Positions 37,701 through 49,046 of a stretch of 64,000 nt of DNA are shown piece after piece. Each line of letters opens with the position of its first letter. Within the stretch, counting starts at the first letter, position 1. The translations under genes were made by a program, and so were the position numbers. The notes beneath the pieces were generated by a model that saw only the letters and a program-made list of their open reading frames with translations, was not told the DNA's origin and did not search any database. The DNA comes from Sweltsa coloradensis (lineage: Eukaryota > Arthropoda > Insecta > Plecoptera > Chloroperlidae): contig JAMZAV010003114.1 in assembly GCA_024449915.1 (NCBI GenBank), positions 124,001 to 188,000 of the forward strand, written 5' to 3'.

Positions 37701-40700
37701 AAATTTGTTAGGGGATGCAACTTAAGTTGAGTTACATTTGAAGAATGAGTGATGTCAATGAACTAAATAAGTAAAAATAATACTTTGAGCAATTATTTGA
37801 CCGGCCTGCCCTCCTTAATAGTCAAGAGCAGTTTTACACTTGGGCGCAACAAGCTATACCGTAGTGTCCTGAATATAAGCCTACCCTTTTTTCATTATTT
37901 TAAGTCTCAAAGTCCCTTACCAGTTACTAGCTAATATATGCATATGCTTTTGCATATGTTTTTTAATATTTCAACAAGAAATGTTAGGGGGTCGGCTTAT
38001 ATTCAGGTTTGGCCTATATTCGGCACAATACGGTATTAGGTGGCACATTATTTTGAAACACAGCCTAGCTATGATCGAAGCAAAGTTAGCGCAAACGAGA
38101 CCGACGTATTAGTTTGGCACGAATGGCGAGTCAGACTTTGCTCGGTAGGTTTGAATCTGACGCAACACGCACCTCGTACTTGGGATCTCCGCTCGCCCTG
38201 CTCAGGTCCCGGAACTCCAGCTGGACGGTGGTCACCTCTGAGGTGCTGCTGTCCGGGCTCCACTTGGGAGAGTGCGCCTTCCGAGTCTTGAGGTTCACGT
38301 CCGAGTACGGGACGCCGGACTCGGAGTGGAAACACGGCAGCAGGCGGTTGCCAAGGTCCACCTGGAGACCAGTGTTGTGTAGCGACAAACAGTCGTGCGG
38401 GGAGGGGGATGTACTCAACCAAGAACTATATGGTTAATGTGGACAATATATTTTGTAGTATGAAGTGCAAGGAAGACTGGAAGAGTGGAGCAAGACAACA
38501 GAAACATTTGGAGTGAGAATCAGTCCAGAGAACAACGAGGGTAACATCACCTTAAAATAGCAGCAGGAAAAGATTTGCTTCTTAAGTTGTTTTATTTATC
38601 CAACCTGCATTTCTAGCCAATTAAATATTCAGAAGTACGACCGTTAATTAAAACGTATTGTGTTTTGGTATTGCTGGTACTAAAAGAAAACAACTAGATA
38701 GCGATTTTATTGCCAATGTAGCCTATATTTAACAGGGACAGATGTTATAAAACATTTAAGAACGTTACTTAGTCGTAAGCTCGTAACGAAAGAAGAAGAA
38801 AGAAAAGCTGGGAAAGAATAACAATAAAGTGGATTGATTCATAGAATTAAAGCTTGTCAATCCCGAATGTCAGGAACACTGAACTACAGTGATTGAATCA
38901 ATGGGTCTCTGCTGTACGTGCATGGCCAAGAGTCTTCACTCTAACACAAAGGCCAACTACTGTGACTTACAGAGTCTAGACAGCGAGTCTAGGACTCGAT
39001 GCAGAACACTTACAGCCTTGTCGAGAAACATCTTGTCGCCTGACAAGTGGTAGGTGCTGAGCAGACTACCCAGTACTCGTATGGTCACCTCAAACAGGTT
39101 GACATCTTTGTTCACGTCGAAACTAAGATGGTTCGCCACCCAGTCCCGCGCCTCCGCAAACTCTGAAAGTAAACAGGAATGTGTTTACAGTGGGAAAGAT
39201 AGAACGCATACATGTACAGCAGTCGGCTTTGACGGATAGGCCCAAGATTCATTGAAATGAATTAGCTGCAGTGCAGTTGTCATCAGCAGGTGGAGAGTTT
39301 TGTCAGGCTGGGCTTTATGTTCTCTATGCTTTCCCAACCTGTCAACCCTTCTCCAATCTAAACTGTAATTTAATAAGGGGGGCAGTGCACTTCATAACTA
39401 GGAAGAAGTTTTGGTATGGCTTTTAATTTAAATTTTCTGTTAATTCAAACTGCAGATTTTAGGGTTTCCTGGAATTTGAATTTAAAGGAGGGACTAAACA
39501 GTCTCTTTTTGTACAAATTTAAGACATTTTGGATCTCTAAAACATAACAGTAGGTCTAGCCTACCTACTAGTGATGACATTGGGTAGTAAATATTGGAGT
39601 CGACTCCGGAGCCTTGGGAACCGGGTAGGAGTCGACTCCCCGATCCGCAAAAAAAAAAAAAAAAAAATTGAATTTTTTTATGCAAAAGTTATTTTTAGCC
39701 CACTACTCTAGTTAAATAAATAATAAATAAATTGTATGAGTCTACCCACTCAGTTATATAACTGATTTTCAGTGGGGTTGCACAACGCTGTCCGGCCATT
39801 CCCCCCCCCAACCACTACGTATCACTAGCTTGCTTGTCTCTTGGCCCGGCCAAGACTCTCGCTGATTTGTTATGTTTACGTTTTGAGATAAGATAACGAC
39901 TAATGAGACAACAAGTGCAATCTCATTCAATTTATCATAAAAAAAAAAAAAAAAAATTTACCCGAGTCGACTCCAACAGGAGTCGGGTAGGAGTCGGGTA
40001 CCCGAGTACCCGATGTCCTCCCTACTATAGATCTACGGTACCCAGAGTCCTGGTCAAAACGGTCGAGTCCAAATTGAAATGAATGCCGGCGATTGAGAGG
40101 TTGTGTTCCTCACTCCTGCCAACAAGAACTGAGCCACACGGCACCCCAACCTATACAACGCATAAAACAGAGAACAAACTTGGCCGGAGGTGCGCGTACA
40201 TTTGGCACAGGCCACAGTGGTGTTGGAACGTTGGTACATCTATACCTCAGGGCACACAAAATATGTTTTACAGTAGGTAGATGAGCAGTCACCTTTTTTA
40301 AGCCCCATTATGTAGATAGTATCCATGGAATCAACGATGGTGAGTCCGAGCGTGAACCAGTCTTGATAGGTGGACGAGATCGGCTTCAAGTGGTCGTGGC
40401 CCCAGGCAAACTGTTTGTATCCCTGCCACGCGTGCTGCAGCGCCTTAACCACATCGGTCTGTCGCTCCGTCGTGGGGCCTGGAGCAGAGCGAAGAAACCC
40501 AGTCTCGGAATATTCCATATAGGTAGAAAGACACTGATATTATTTAATTAATCTACCTAAAAATAACAAATTTAAATGTAATTTTATTGTTTTTTGTAAG
40601 ATGATTAGCATTCAAGATATAATTTTAAATTTTTGTACAGGTTCTTGAAGTGGCCTTAGGGACAAGCAATCATGAGATGTTTATGAAAAAAAATAGCTTT

Positions 40701-43700
40701 GCTCTTATCATTAGAACTTGGGGAATCCTGCAAGTAAGTGTAATGACAATAAGCATTTTGCACGTGGCGACTTCTGAATTGTACGCACCATTAAACGTGA
40801 GCCCCTCTTTTGGCGGTGAGCCAATTTGGTCCAGATCGTGGTTAGGCTCATTCTCGTCCACGACTTCGTTCGTATCCTCTTGCTTGTGATTCTGAATGAT
40901 GGCTGGAATCTCATTGATGTCTGGCAGGTCAACTTCAGTTGGTAGGCCTGCCTTTGTTTCCTACAAGAGAATAACAAAGTTACTGTAACGGTGTAGTCAG
41001 CACCTAGTCCTCATTCATTTCTACAATACATTCCATTCACTGAGCCCAAGGAAAGTAGTCCACCGGTAGTACTAGTTTACCTGTTACCATACAGTAGGGA
41101 ACCCACCTAAAAATAATACCTAAGTTACTAAACTGAATTTAGACGAACAGAACTTTATTTGACGATTACAATTTCCAAAACTGTCTTGGACCAACGGAAG
41201 CTAATGTAGGCCTACAATAAACAATATGAAGACTACCATAAAGAAAACACGTCTTCATTCCGTACATTTCATAGTTGAGCTTTCCGTAACATTTCAGTCC
41301 AAGTCTAGGTCTTACTCAGAATGCTGATTGTTCCAAAGAGTCCCTTAATATTATACTATTTAACTAGGAATTTTGATCACTCAAGCATTTTCTTTTCCTT
41401 TTCTCACCTTAGTAATGTTTCTCCTTCAACACATCCCTACATCTCCAAGGTACAAGTAGGGCTACAGGTACTGGTACTGGTAGTAGGGCTACCATACTTT
41501 GCATGTCTGAGCCATATAACCAATTGTTTTATAAATTATAAAGGGCAGTAAGTGTGAGCAAGTAATTTTATCAAGTGATTTGAAAAATAATTTCGGTCTA
41601 AATTAATTAGGTAGCCTTTAGGTAATAGGCCTGCCTATGAGACCATAAATAAGCTACATGGCTAGATGGTAGGTAGGCCTACCTTGCTAAGAGGAAGTTG
41701 GTGGGACGGTAACAGATTGTGTTGCAAGTCCTTTTGTTGTAGGCCTACGGGTACTGATTGTGATCCGTTGAATGCCTCGTTGTTTGCCGGAAAGAAGTAA
41801 ATGATGAGCAGTATTATCACAAGGAACACCATGTAAACAGCACTTCGCTGCAGTCTCGACAACTGGTTCCATAACTGCAACATGGACACAATATGGTAAC
41901 AATATGCTTGGGGGGTGACCTCCGATCGCGTCCGTATGAGAGTAAATCTGCACTGATACTGCAAATACTACTGCTCCATACACGTGCCCCCTGGTTAATA
42001 CTAAACGATCGGAGACAAGATGCCTATCACAACCAATAGAGACAAAAATGGAACCTGTCCTTCTGAGGGCAATGTCAAATTTCTATTCTGGAACGCGGGT
42101 GGAATATCCCAAGATAAATACATAGAGATTAAAAAGTTTTACATGACACTGACATAGACGCATTCGCAATAACCGAAGCAGGTGCCATAACAGATAAGGA
42201 CAACTTGGAGAAGGCAGAAGTATTAGGATTTAATATCTATAACCTCCCACGAGCCAGACAAATTTCCTCAGGCATGATTATTGGGGTAAAAAGGTATTTG
42301 ACAGCTAAGTTTAAGATACTACATGAAATGGAGGAAGGAGACAAAATTGAACTAGCCCAACTTGAATTATGGAAAAATACAAATAAAACCAATATATCAT
42401 AGCGTATAACCCGCCACTCAATGAAACCAACATATTAGACCGTATCGAAGTGGATGATGGTACTATAGTAGTAGGAGATTTCAACGCACCAAACAAGCTG
42501 TGGAATTACAAGATAACAAGCAGGGTTGGCCACTTAGTAGAAGACTTTCTGGATAGTAACCCCATTATTCTTTTGGAAGGCACACCTTCGCCATTTACCT
42601 TTTTATCATATACAGGCCACCAATCAAGACCGGACCTGGCCTTCTGCCATTCAAAAATCTATGATGATATTAAACAAGAAAATCTTGAATCTCCAACAGG
42701 GGCAGGACACAAAATGTTACTCATCACCAGAGAGAAAGTTCCGAGAGAGGACCAAGATAAAAGAATAAGCTGGAACTTTAAGAAAGCAAAGTGGAAGGAA
42801 TTCAGAAGATTCACTGAAGAAAGGTTTACCAACAGAGTAGTGGCAGATAACACAGAACAAGAGAACAATGAGATTAACGAAATACTACAAGAAGCAGCGC
42901 AAAAATTCATACCAAGGGGAAAGGTGAAGAAATATAAACCCTTTTGGAACGAACACCTACAAGAACTAAAAGAGGAAAGGGATCACAAAAGAAAGGAAGC
43001 GGAAAGAACCGGAGACATGCAGGATATGATCAAGCTAAGGAAAGCACAAGCTATGTTCAGGAGACATGTCATCGAATGCAAAAGAAAAACCTTCCACGAG
43101 TTTGCCGAGAACATAGACTTCAGAAAAGATGGGAGCAAGGCACATAATTTTTTTTCTACCATGTGTAATAAAGATAAACAACAGAACAAGAATGAACCAA
43201 TAGAATACAAAAAAAAGCAGCTAACAGCAGACAAAGACAAAGCAGAAGCATTCTGTGAATATTTGGCTAAGCAGAGTAACCATACAAACCAGAAACATAT
43301 AAGAGTAGAAAAGCAAAAATACAAGGACGACAGACTGGACCCATATAACGGCCCCTTTCTTCTGTGGGAACTTCAGTCAGCACTAAATAAACTAAAATGT
43401 AAAAAATCCCCTGGAATTGATCTAATATATCCAGAATTTCTGAAGAATTTGGGTATGGAGGGAAAGAGCACTCTTCTTAACCTATGCAATAAAACCTGGG
43501 AAGGAAATTTACCCGACAGCTGGAGAAAAGCAGAAGTCATCCCTATACTGAAGAGGGGAAAAGACAGCAGCAAGATAGAAAGTTACAGACCCATATCTCT
43601 AACTACAATGACAGCAAAAGTAATGAAGCACATGGGGAACTTCAGACTGAGGAATTTCCTAGAATCAAACCGGCTATTAACACCACATCAGGCTGGTTTC

Positions 43701-46700
43701 CGTAATAATCGCAGTACTGTCGACCAGATAGCATATCTCATGCAGGATGTAAAGGAAGGGTTTAACAAAAAACTTTCAACCTTGGTAGTATTGGTCGACT
43801 TTAGAGCGGCATTTGACAAAGTTTGGAGAGGCAAACTGCTACAGAAAATGCACAAATTGAAAGTACCCGAAAACATATATAGGTGGTAAAAACCTTTTTA
43901 AGTCAACGGTTTATACGAGTCAGATACAACAACAAGAGATCACGGTACAGACAAACACAAAGCAGGGGTGCCTCAAGGAGCAGTAATGAGCCCAATCCTT
44001 TTTATTATTTTAATCAATGACCTGGCAGAATACATACAAGCAAGGAGTAAAGTGAAACTGAAGATATTTGCAGATGATGTAGTTATGTGGTACAGTGGAG
44101 GGGATGCAGAAGAAATGGAGGAAGAGATGAATAAAGCACTGAAGGCGCTAGAAGAATGGTCAACACTGAACGGAATGATGGTGAACAAAGAAAAAACTGT
44201 ATACAACTATCACACAACCAGGCAGCTCATCCCCGATTTCCAACTGAAGTTTGCAGGGACAGTACTGAACAAGGAAAATAACCCCGCTTATCTTGGTATG
44301 ATCATGGATCAAAAAATGACAGGAAAGAACACATCGAAAAGATGTGTGCAGCAGGGAAGAGACGACTGAGGTTGATGAAGAGAGTTGCTGTGTACAATGG
44401 GGGGCCAACGAGGATACCCTAAAAACTACATATAAAACATATGTGCGACCTCTCCTAGAGTATGGCAGTTCTCTACTTATAACGTCAACCAAAGGAGCCA
44501 CAGATGCACTGGACAGGATACAAAATCAAGCTCTCAGAATAATCACGGGAGGTGTTAAATCAACCCCAATTGTTGCCATGGAAGCCAAAACTAACATACC
44601 ACCCCTGGAGGCCAGAAGAAACAGTTCAGCAGTTTGCCTGCATGAGAAGCTGATAAGACTAGACCGGCTTGAATGGGACAGAGAACCCTATGAACATCTC
44701 AAGACACAAAAAACATTCATTACAGCAGTAAAAGAGGTGAAGGAAGGTCTCATCGGCAACAAATCATTCAAACATTGCCATACTAGACGTACTACATGAA
44801 TTGACAGTGGATGGACTGGGCAAGACAAAGGCATCCTACATAGACGAGGAGTTGAGAAAACTAACAATAACTCACATACACAAGAACTACCCGGAAAAGG
44901 ATTGGCTACACATTTACACGGATGGATCGGCTACCCCAGGTGAGGGACAAGCTGGGGCAGGCATATATTGCAGAGAGTTTGAGGAATCTCACCCTGCAGG
45001 GGAAAATGGTAGCTGCTTTGACGGAGAATTGACTGCTATTCTTAAAGCCCTGTACAAAGTTAAAGACTGCCGCAGTGATAAAAATTGTAATTTTAACAGA
45101 CTCAAAAGCAGCAATACAAGCCATAGTCAACAAGGAAGTGGCAGATTCTGCGGTAAGGCAGTGCAAATTACAAATCCTAAGACTGCACAATGCAAACAAG
45201 ATAATTAAGCTACAATGGATACCATCACACTGCAATGTATATGGCAATGATAAAGCGGACTTCTTAGCTAAGAAAGGGAGCAAAATGCTACAACAGAGCA
45301 AACCGATAACTTACAGCTCAGTTAAAGCCCATGTAAATGCTGCAGTTTTCTAAGAAAATTAGACAAAGAATGGGTCAAAAGGGGACAAGACAAACCATGG
45401 CAGGTGTACACCACGCAGCCAAGTAAACCCAAAAAAATATATGATAGACGAACAGAAACAGCACAGTTCAGGTTGAAGACTCAACATGACCTTCTAGGGA
45501 AGCATCTGCACCGAAGAGGCGTGTTTTGAAACCAGTACCTGCAGATTATGCGGAAATGGTGAACATGACAGACGACATCTATATACCTGTGCCAGTCTGG
45601 CAAATGAGCGTGACGCAATGCCCAACGGCATGAAGAAGGAGGAAAGGGAGGCTCGTCTCTATTGGTTGACTAGATCAAGCATGATGGCATCATAGGCCAA
45701 ATGTGGGCATATGAGAAGAGGAAGAAGAAGATGCTTGGATGGTTTCAAATCAAGAAGCTAAGAAGGGACATCAAGTAGGGCCTGAGCTTATAAATCTGGT
45801 CTGGTCTTAGGGACTAAGATGGTACTGAAATATAGGCCTGTAGTATTTTTAACGATACAATACGATTGTAGAGCATACAGAAAATACAGTTTTAGGGAAG
45901 CAAGATTTGTAATGTAGGCCTACACTCTATCTCGAGATATTTCAATTTCAATTCAAAAAGACATGCATATTCCCATATTCTTCTGTTACCAATCAGAGAT
46001 CCCAGCGGCCTAACGTCAGATGCAATGCAACCATCCTCGCATGTCACTAGTTAGCCCTAGTTAGGTTTAAGGATGATCTAGGCCTACAACCGCCCGGGAA
46101 GGGGGGGCCGGCAATGGTACATGGTAATATTAGCTACTAATAACATTGCCTGGTAGGTAACTATATCGGTACGTAACGGGAAGCTATTGGCGGGCTATTG
46201 TAGAGCGGCCCTATAGACAATGTTAAATAAATGTGAATCAACAGATTCCAGTTACCCAGCTTCATTCCTGAACTAGCTAGACCTAGCTGGGCATTGTGCA
46301 TTGATCATTAAGGGCCGCTCCCGCTCTACAATAGCCCAGCAATAGCTGGAACTTCTTTGGTTCATGGGCCCCAAAAACCAATAGGCCTAACTTTTTACAC
46401 TTGTTTTTTCATGCTTTTTAGTATTGTGTTCAACTATTATTATACTAGGCCTACCCACAAAACCTTGAACATTGCTATTTTTTGGCGAAACTCTTTTTCG
46501 GTTGAAAGTTCTTTATATTTCAAATAAGAAACGTTAAAGGTTTTGTATTTTTTTCCACAAAAAACAAGTTCTTTTTTGGGATCCATGAACCGAAGAAGTT
46601 CCCAATAGCTTCCCGATACCGCTACAGTTACCCGGGCAATGTTAAATCATAGCCTGAGCCAATATTCTCGTTACCATTGCCGCGCCTCGCTCCTGGGCTG

Positions 46701-47308
46701 TTATAGCTTAGAGCGTTGTTTAAAGTCAACAAGGACAACTAAAGTGTTTGTCATTTCTGGGTCGCTTTTAGCCATAGGTCTAGGTCTAAGGCCTCAGAGG
46801 GCCTAGGCTACTGGGAACTTCTTCGGTTGGTATGGACCGGTTTTACAAAACTACTTGCGTTAGGTTAGCCGAACTTTCCGCTGGCTACAGTGCGCCGCGC
46901 TAGTTCTAGGATACTATAATCGATAAGAGCGCACCCGAAATCCTTTTCGTTACAAAACTACTTACCGGTAGGGCCTAGTTGTTTTTCAGTGTTTTTATTG
47001 AAAAAATAACAGTGTTAAAAAACCGGTCCATACCAACCGAAGAAGTACCGGACTAGCCTAGGTCTAGCCCCTAGTAGGCATAGTCCTACTAAGGTTTTTC
47101 CTAGCCTAGACCTAGCCCCTAGGTAGCCCTACAACATTAATTGTAAGAAGGTGTGTCCCTAGGCTAGGCCTAGGCCAAGCACCTTGTCAAATGTAATGAA
47201 ACAGCTTACCCTCCACAGACTTTTCTTTGGCCACCATCCTTGGCTGGGATTTAACAGGGATGTCGGTAAACTTAATGAGACGTAATCGTTCCTCAAATTT
47301 CCCAGCAT
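31784..47308 (-). CDS. MAN1B1: ER mannosyl-oligosaccharide 1,2-alpha-mannosidase (class I, GH47), complete
   Basis: It trims one mannose from Man9GlcNAc2 on glycoproteins in the ER/early Golgi, feeding glycoprotein quality control. Eleven exons on the minus strand: 47210-47308, 41683-41874, 40789-40960, 40293-40478, 39014-39162, 38173-38361, 35965-36152, 35420-35546, 35065-35229, 32646-32786, 31784-32002. They join in phase to 608 codons plus stop. The N-terminus matches the family anchor: [14 protein letters not shown] followed by a transmembrane segment (residues about 45-61). The catalytic domain has [16 protein letters not shown], the acid in [12 protein letters not shown], the Asp in [16 protein letters not shown], the base in [15 protein letters not shown], paired cysteines in [10 protein letters not shown] and LLATCYQ, and the C-terminal [10 protein letters not shown]. 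The calcium-ligand Thr of VFNTEAHPLP is Ser here. Introns are heavily colonised by transposons. No frameshift or stop is seen. Confidence 0.95.
32029..32064 (+). repeat. fragment of the hammerhead-element tail
   Basis: CCAACCTGTCAACCCTTCTC with its flanks matches the 3' tail of the element at 36543-37692. It sits only 26 bp from the 3' splice site of MAN1B1 exon 11. A second tail fragment is at 39261-39360. Confidence 0.65.
32130..32439. mobile_element. inverted-repeat element carrying a copy of MAN1B1 exon 10 boundary
   Basis: Arms of about 120 bp face each other: CCAATAGAC...GTCTATTGG at the ends, then a nearly perfect block beginning GCATTATGGGAGAAAGGGC (left) against its complement on the right. 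At the apex, 32250-32320 is a copy of 32748-32818, with about 3 mismatches in 69 bases. The copied piece includes the 3' splice site and first 39 coding bases of exon 10, in sense. The element lies in intron 10 of the same gene. The target duplication is unclear; a TA or palindromic CCAATA/TATTGG flank is possible. Confidence 0.8.
33066..33160. mobile_element. left end of a MITE with CGAGTACTCGAA words
   Basis: TAGGGCTGGGCGAGTACTCG is followed by about 90 bp of alternating CGAGT/ACTCG/TTCGAA words. This is the same end architecture as the hAT-like elements elsewhere in the window. A matching right end was not found; the sequence to 33640 may be its interior. Confidence 0.4.
33646..34935. mobile_element. 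hAT-like element with CATCGATGTCGA subterminal words
   Basis: The ends TAAGGTTGCCCATCGATG and CATCGATGGGCATCCTTA-type are inverted repeats. Flanking 8-mers attaaaac and attaaaaa match at 7 of 8 positions. Degenerate GACATCGA/TCGATGTC words crowd both ends (33660-33770, 34845-34930). The interior is GC-rich in places (33940-34010, 34555-34640) but has no transposase frame. It lies in MAN1B1 intron 9. Confidence 0.7.
35651..35706 (-). repeat. SINE 3' fragment
   Basis: It has the same 3' end as the SINE at 17157-17596 (complement of ACTGAGTGGATAGACTC plus (ATTT)n), 5'-truncated, in MAN1B1 intron 7. Confidence 0.6.
36685..36726 (-). ncRNA. hammerhead ribozyme (minus strand, sense to MAN1B1)
   Basis: Read on the minus strand: stem I ATCCGC/GTGGAT, core CTGATGA, stem II GTCC/GGAC with loop CAGAA, conserved GAAA, a minimal stem III CGCG and the cleavage triplet GTC. 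The predicted cut is between 36691 and 36690. All core bases match the consensus. The 42 nt are identical to the plus-strand copy. Stem III is only one or two pairs, as in hammerheads thought to act as dimers. It lies in intron 6 of the MAN1B1 pre-mRNA in sense orientation. Confidence 0.88.
37476..37517 (+). ncRNA. hammerhead ribozyme (plus strand)
   Basis: ATCCGC (37476-37481), CTGATGA (37482-37488), stem II GTCC/GGAC (37489-37492, 37498-37501), GAAA (37502-37505), CGCG, then GTC with a predicted cut after 37511, and GTGGAT (37512-37517) closing stem I through six pairs including one G-U. The core is complete. The copy is antisense to MAN1B1. Confidence 0.88.
39261..39360 (+). repeat. truncated copy of the hammerhead-element tail
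   Basis: ATTAGCTGCAG through TCATCAGCAGGTG, TTATGTTCTCTATGCTTTCC and GTCAACCCTTCTCCAATCTA matches 37540-37645. The ribozyme itself is missing (5'-truncated). It lies in MAN1B1 intron 4. Confidence 0.75.
39571..40025. mobile_element. MITE-like element with GAGTCGGGTACCCGAGT words
   Basis: The left side (GACATTGGGTA, GGAGTCGACTCC) and right side (GAGTCGGGTACCCGAGTACC, ACCCGATGTC) are inverted and rich in one repeated word. A SINE 3' fragment (39715-39777, minus) and A-runs (39649-39667, 39940-39957) are inside. Boundaries are approximate and no target duplication is certain. It lies in MAN1B1 intron 4. Confidence 0.5.
42019..45710 (+). mobile_element. non-LTR retrotransposon (LINE) with endonuclease, RT and RNase H, frameshifted
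   Basis: Domains in order: apurinic-like endonuclease ([36 protein letters not shown]; 42080-42720), reverse transcriptase ([53 protein letters not shown]; 43370-44130), RNase H ([48 protein letters not shown]; 44900-45280) and a terminal knuckle [17 protein letters not shown] (about 45540-45595). The RNase H points to the I/R1/ingi side of LINEs. Frameshifts near 42140, 42400, 43889, 44360, 44800 and 45110 make it inactive. No ORF1 is seen, so it is 5'-truncated. It is antisense in MAN1B1 intron 1. Confidence 0.92.
45711..46338. other. MAN1B1 intron 1 repeats, including a small fold-back MITE
   Basis: The notable structure is at about 46185-46345. GGCGGGCTATTGTAGAGCGG faces CCGCTCTACAATAGCCC as inverted ends of about 20-25 bp around a 100-bp centre. 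The rest is TAGGCCTA-rich intron without a gene. Confidence 0.45.
46348..46602. mobile_element. hAT-like MITE, family C related, perfect 8-bp TSD
   Basis: The ends GGAACTTCTTTGGTTCATGG and its complement CCATGAACCGAAGAAGTTCC are nearly perfect inverted repeats extending into GGGCCCCAAAAA / TTTTTGGGATCC. They are flanked by identical caatagct (46340-46347, 46603-46610). 255 bp, no coding capacity. Confidence 0.8.
46814..47049. mobile_element. hAT-like MITE, family C, copy 2
   Basis: The ends GGAACTTCTTCGGTTGG and CCAACCGAAGAAGTACC continue as TATGGACCGGTTTT / AAAACCGGTCCATA. The interior is the inverse of the 6531-6763 interior (GCGCACTG..., GAGCGCACCCGAAATCC). No clear target duplication. 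It lies in MAN1B1 intron 1, about 160 bp from exon 1. Confidence 0.7.
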
Positions 47309-47909
47309 GGTTCCAACATGGGCCTAGCTAGAGAAGAAACAGTCATGCATGTATGAGATATGAATCCGACCTAGAGTTCGGAAGAAAAGTAATCAATGAT
47401 GTGGTCTACAACATTCATTATTAAGTTGAACTAGAACTAGATCAATAGGCTTATATATTACTTTATCTGTCGAACCACAGGCCGCTTCCCATTTTAATCT
47501 TTGACGACACGAACAGGAAACACGAACACGATCATGTAACCTACAAACTGCCAGCCGCATCAGCTGGCATTTTGTAATCTGTCATTGCGAAACGCAGGGT
47601 GACCAACCGTAAACCAGTCGTAAACAACAGTTCTACCAACACCAATAATGTGAAAGTGAATCGATAATAAATTAAACGCGCGTACATTTGAAATGACATA
47701 ATGCAAAAATATTACGATACATTTCTAAGGTTTGGTTTATTTGGATTAACGGGTTTCCTTGGAGTTACAGTAGATGAAAATTTAAATTGGGAAGCACAGT
47801 TAAATAAACTGACCCCCAAATTGAGCTCTGCATTGCACTGAGAGTGATAAGAGATGCCACGGGTGTTCAAACAGCAAAAATTGCTTACCACGCACATTTC
47901 GAATCATTG

Positions 47910-48424
47910 ACTACGTATACCACAGCAGTCAATCCGAATTGACTGAATTCGGTTTGAGTTCAATTCGGTTTGACTTGAAGTGTATATCACGGACATTCGA
48001 AACGACTTCCTCAATCCTATTTCGATTCGAATTGAAGTTGTTGTTGTGGCAGTTTAAATTGATGCTACAAGATTCTATGAATAACACTTGAAAATACTAT
48101 GTACTTGTATTTCTACCTACAGCTACGTAAATATAAAGCCTAATGTCTTCATTAAAGCCTCCAAGACGCCATTTTATTGTAAACATGTAATAAACACCGC
48201 CTGCCTAATAATGGTATTTACTGAAATCTATATCTCTAAGGCAGTTTTGAATCCGTATTGAATGCGTATTGAACTGTATATCAAGCAATTTACTCATGTC
48301 AGTCCACTTTGGAAAGTGGATTGACTTCAATGCGAATCGAGTGTGTATATCAAGAGACTCAAACCGAATTGAACTCGAACCGACTTGAGTCAATTCGGAT
48401 TGAGGGCTGTGATATACGTAGTGA
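47910..48424. mobile_element. inverted-repeat element inserted in the LINE
   Basis: The ends ACTACGTATACCACAGC and GCTGTGATATACGTAGT are inverted repeats, with TCAATTCGGTTTGA-type words crowding both subterminal regions. Taking TTG (47907-47909, 48425-48427) as a 3-bp duplication and removing the element joins the LINE frame as S-L-V-R-Y-G. Superfamily unknown. Confidence 0.65.
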
Positions 48425-49046
48425 TTGGTTAGGTATGGGATACAAATATGGGGTAGCACTACACACATTAATGAAATATTTAAACTACAAAAAAGAGCAG
48501 TTCGCATCCTGGGAGGCCTTTCATATAGACAATCATGTATACAAACATTAAAAAAAAAATGGAAATACTTACTGTACCGTGCATCTATGTATATGAGCTC
48601 CTTAAACATAATATTGTAAACAATATTGATAAAAATATAACAACAAACGAAAATATTCACCAACATAATACGAGGCAAAAAGGTAATTTACATATACCCA
48701 GTGGCGGCCCGACCATACAAATTCGGGGCCATGGCCCCGCGGGAAATAGGTGGGTGGGTGGTCAGTTCAGGATGTTTTGGGGGTGGGGGGGGTGGACGTA
48801 ATTAGGCCAATTAATCATTATTGAGTGTTTGCTATATAAATATGAGCTATAAAAGAAATAGTATCGTGCCTGTATGATGAAAACTTCCCGAACAAGCCCA
48901 ATACTCGTGTCAGATGGGAATGTTATTGTGATGGTTTTAAAATGCGCGCTCAAAAGATCGTGCCAAATAAACTGAAAAAGAACAAGGTCTCCCAAACGCG
49001 CGGTACCATCAAGAATCTAATACTACTACCAGTGGTGCCCGGTGGG

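Larger units (their letters stand above)
36240..37817. mobile_element. hAT-like MITE, family A, copy 2, split by the hammerhead element
   Basis: The left end TAGGGATGGCATTTTGAACG and the right end (complement of TAAGGAGGGCAGGCCGG) match family A. Its internal blocks (CTTAAGTTGAGT, GAATGAGTGATG, TTATTTGACCGG) align with 430-560 of copy 1. The copy is interrupted at AATTTCAAATTTG by the element at 36543-37692. Confidence 0.65.

Noticed and set aside
42450..45353. Several long ORFs as host genes
   Set aside because: They are consecutive pieces of one frameshifted LINE (endonuclease, RT, RNase H).
48205..48678. 157-codon minus-strand ORF
   Set aside because: It overlaps the end of an inverted-repeat element and the antisense of the LINE; no family resemblance.
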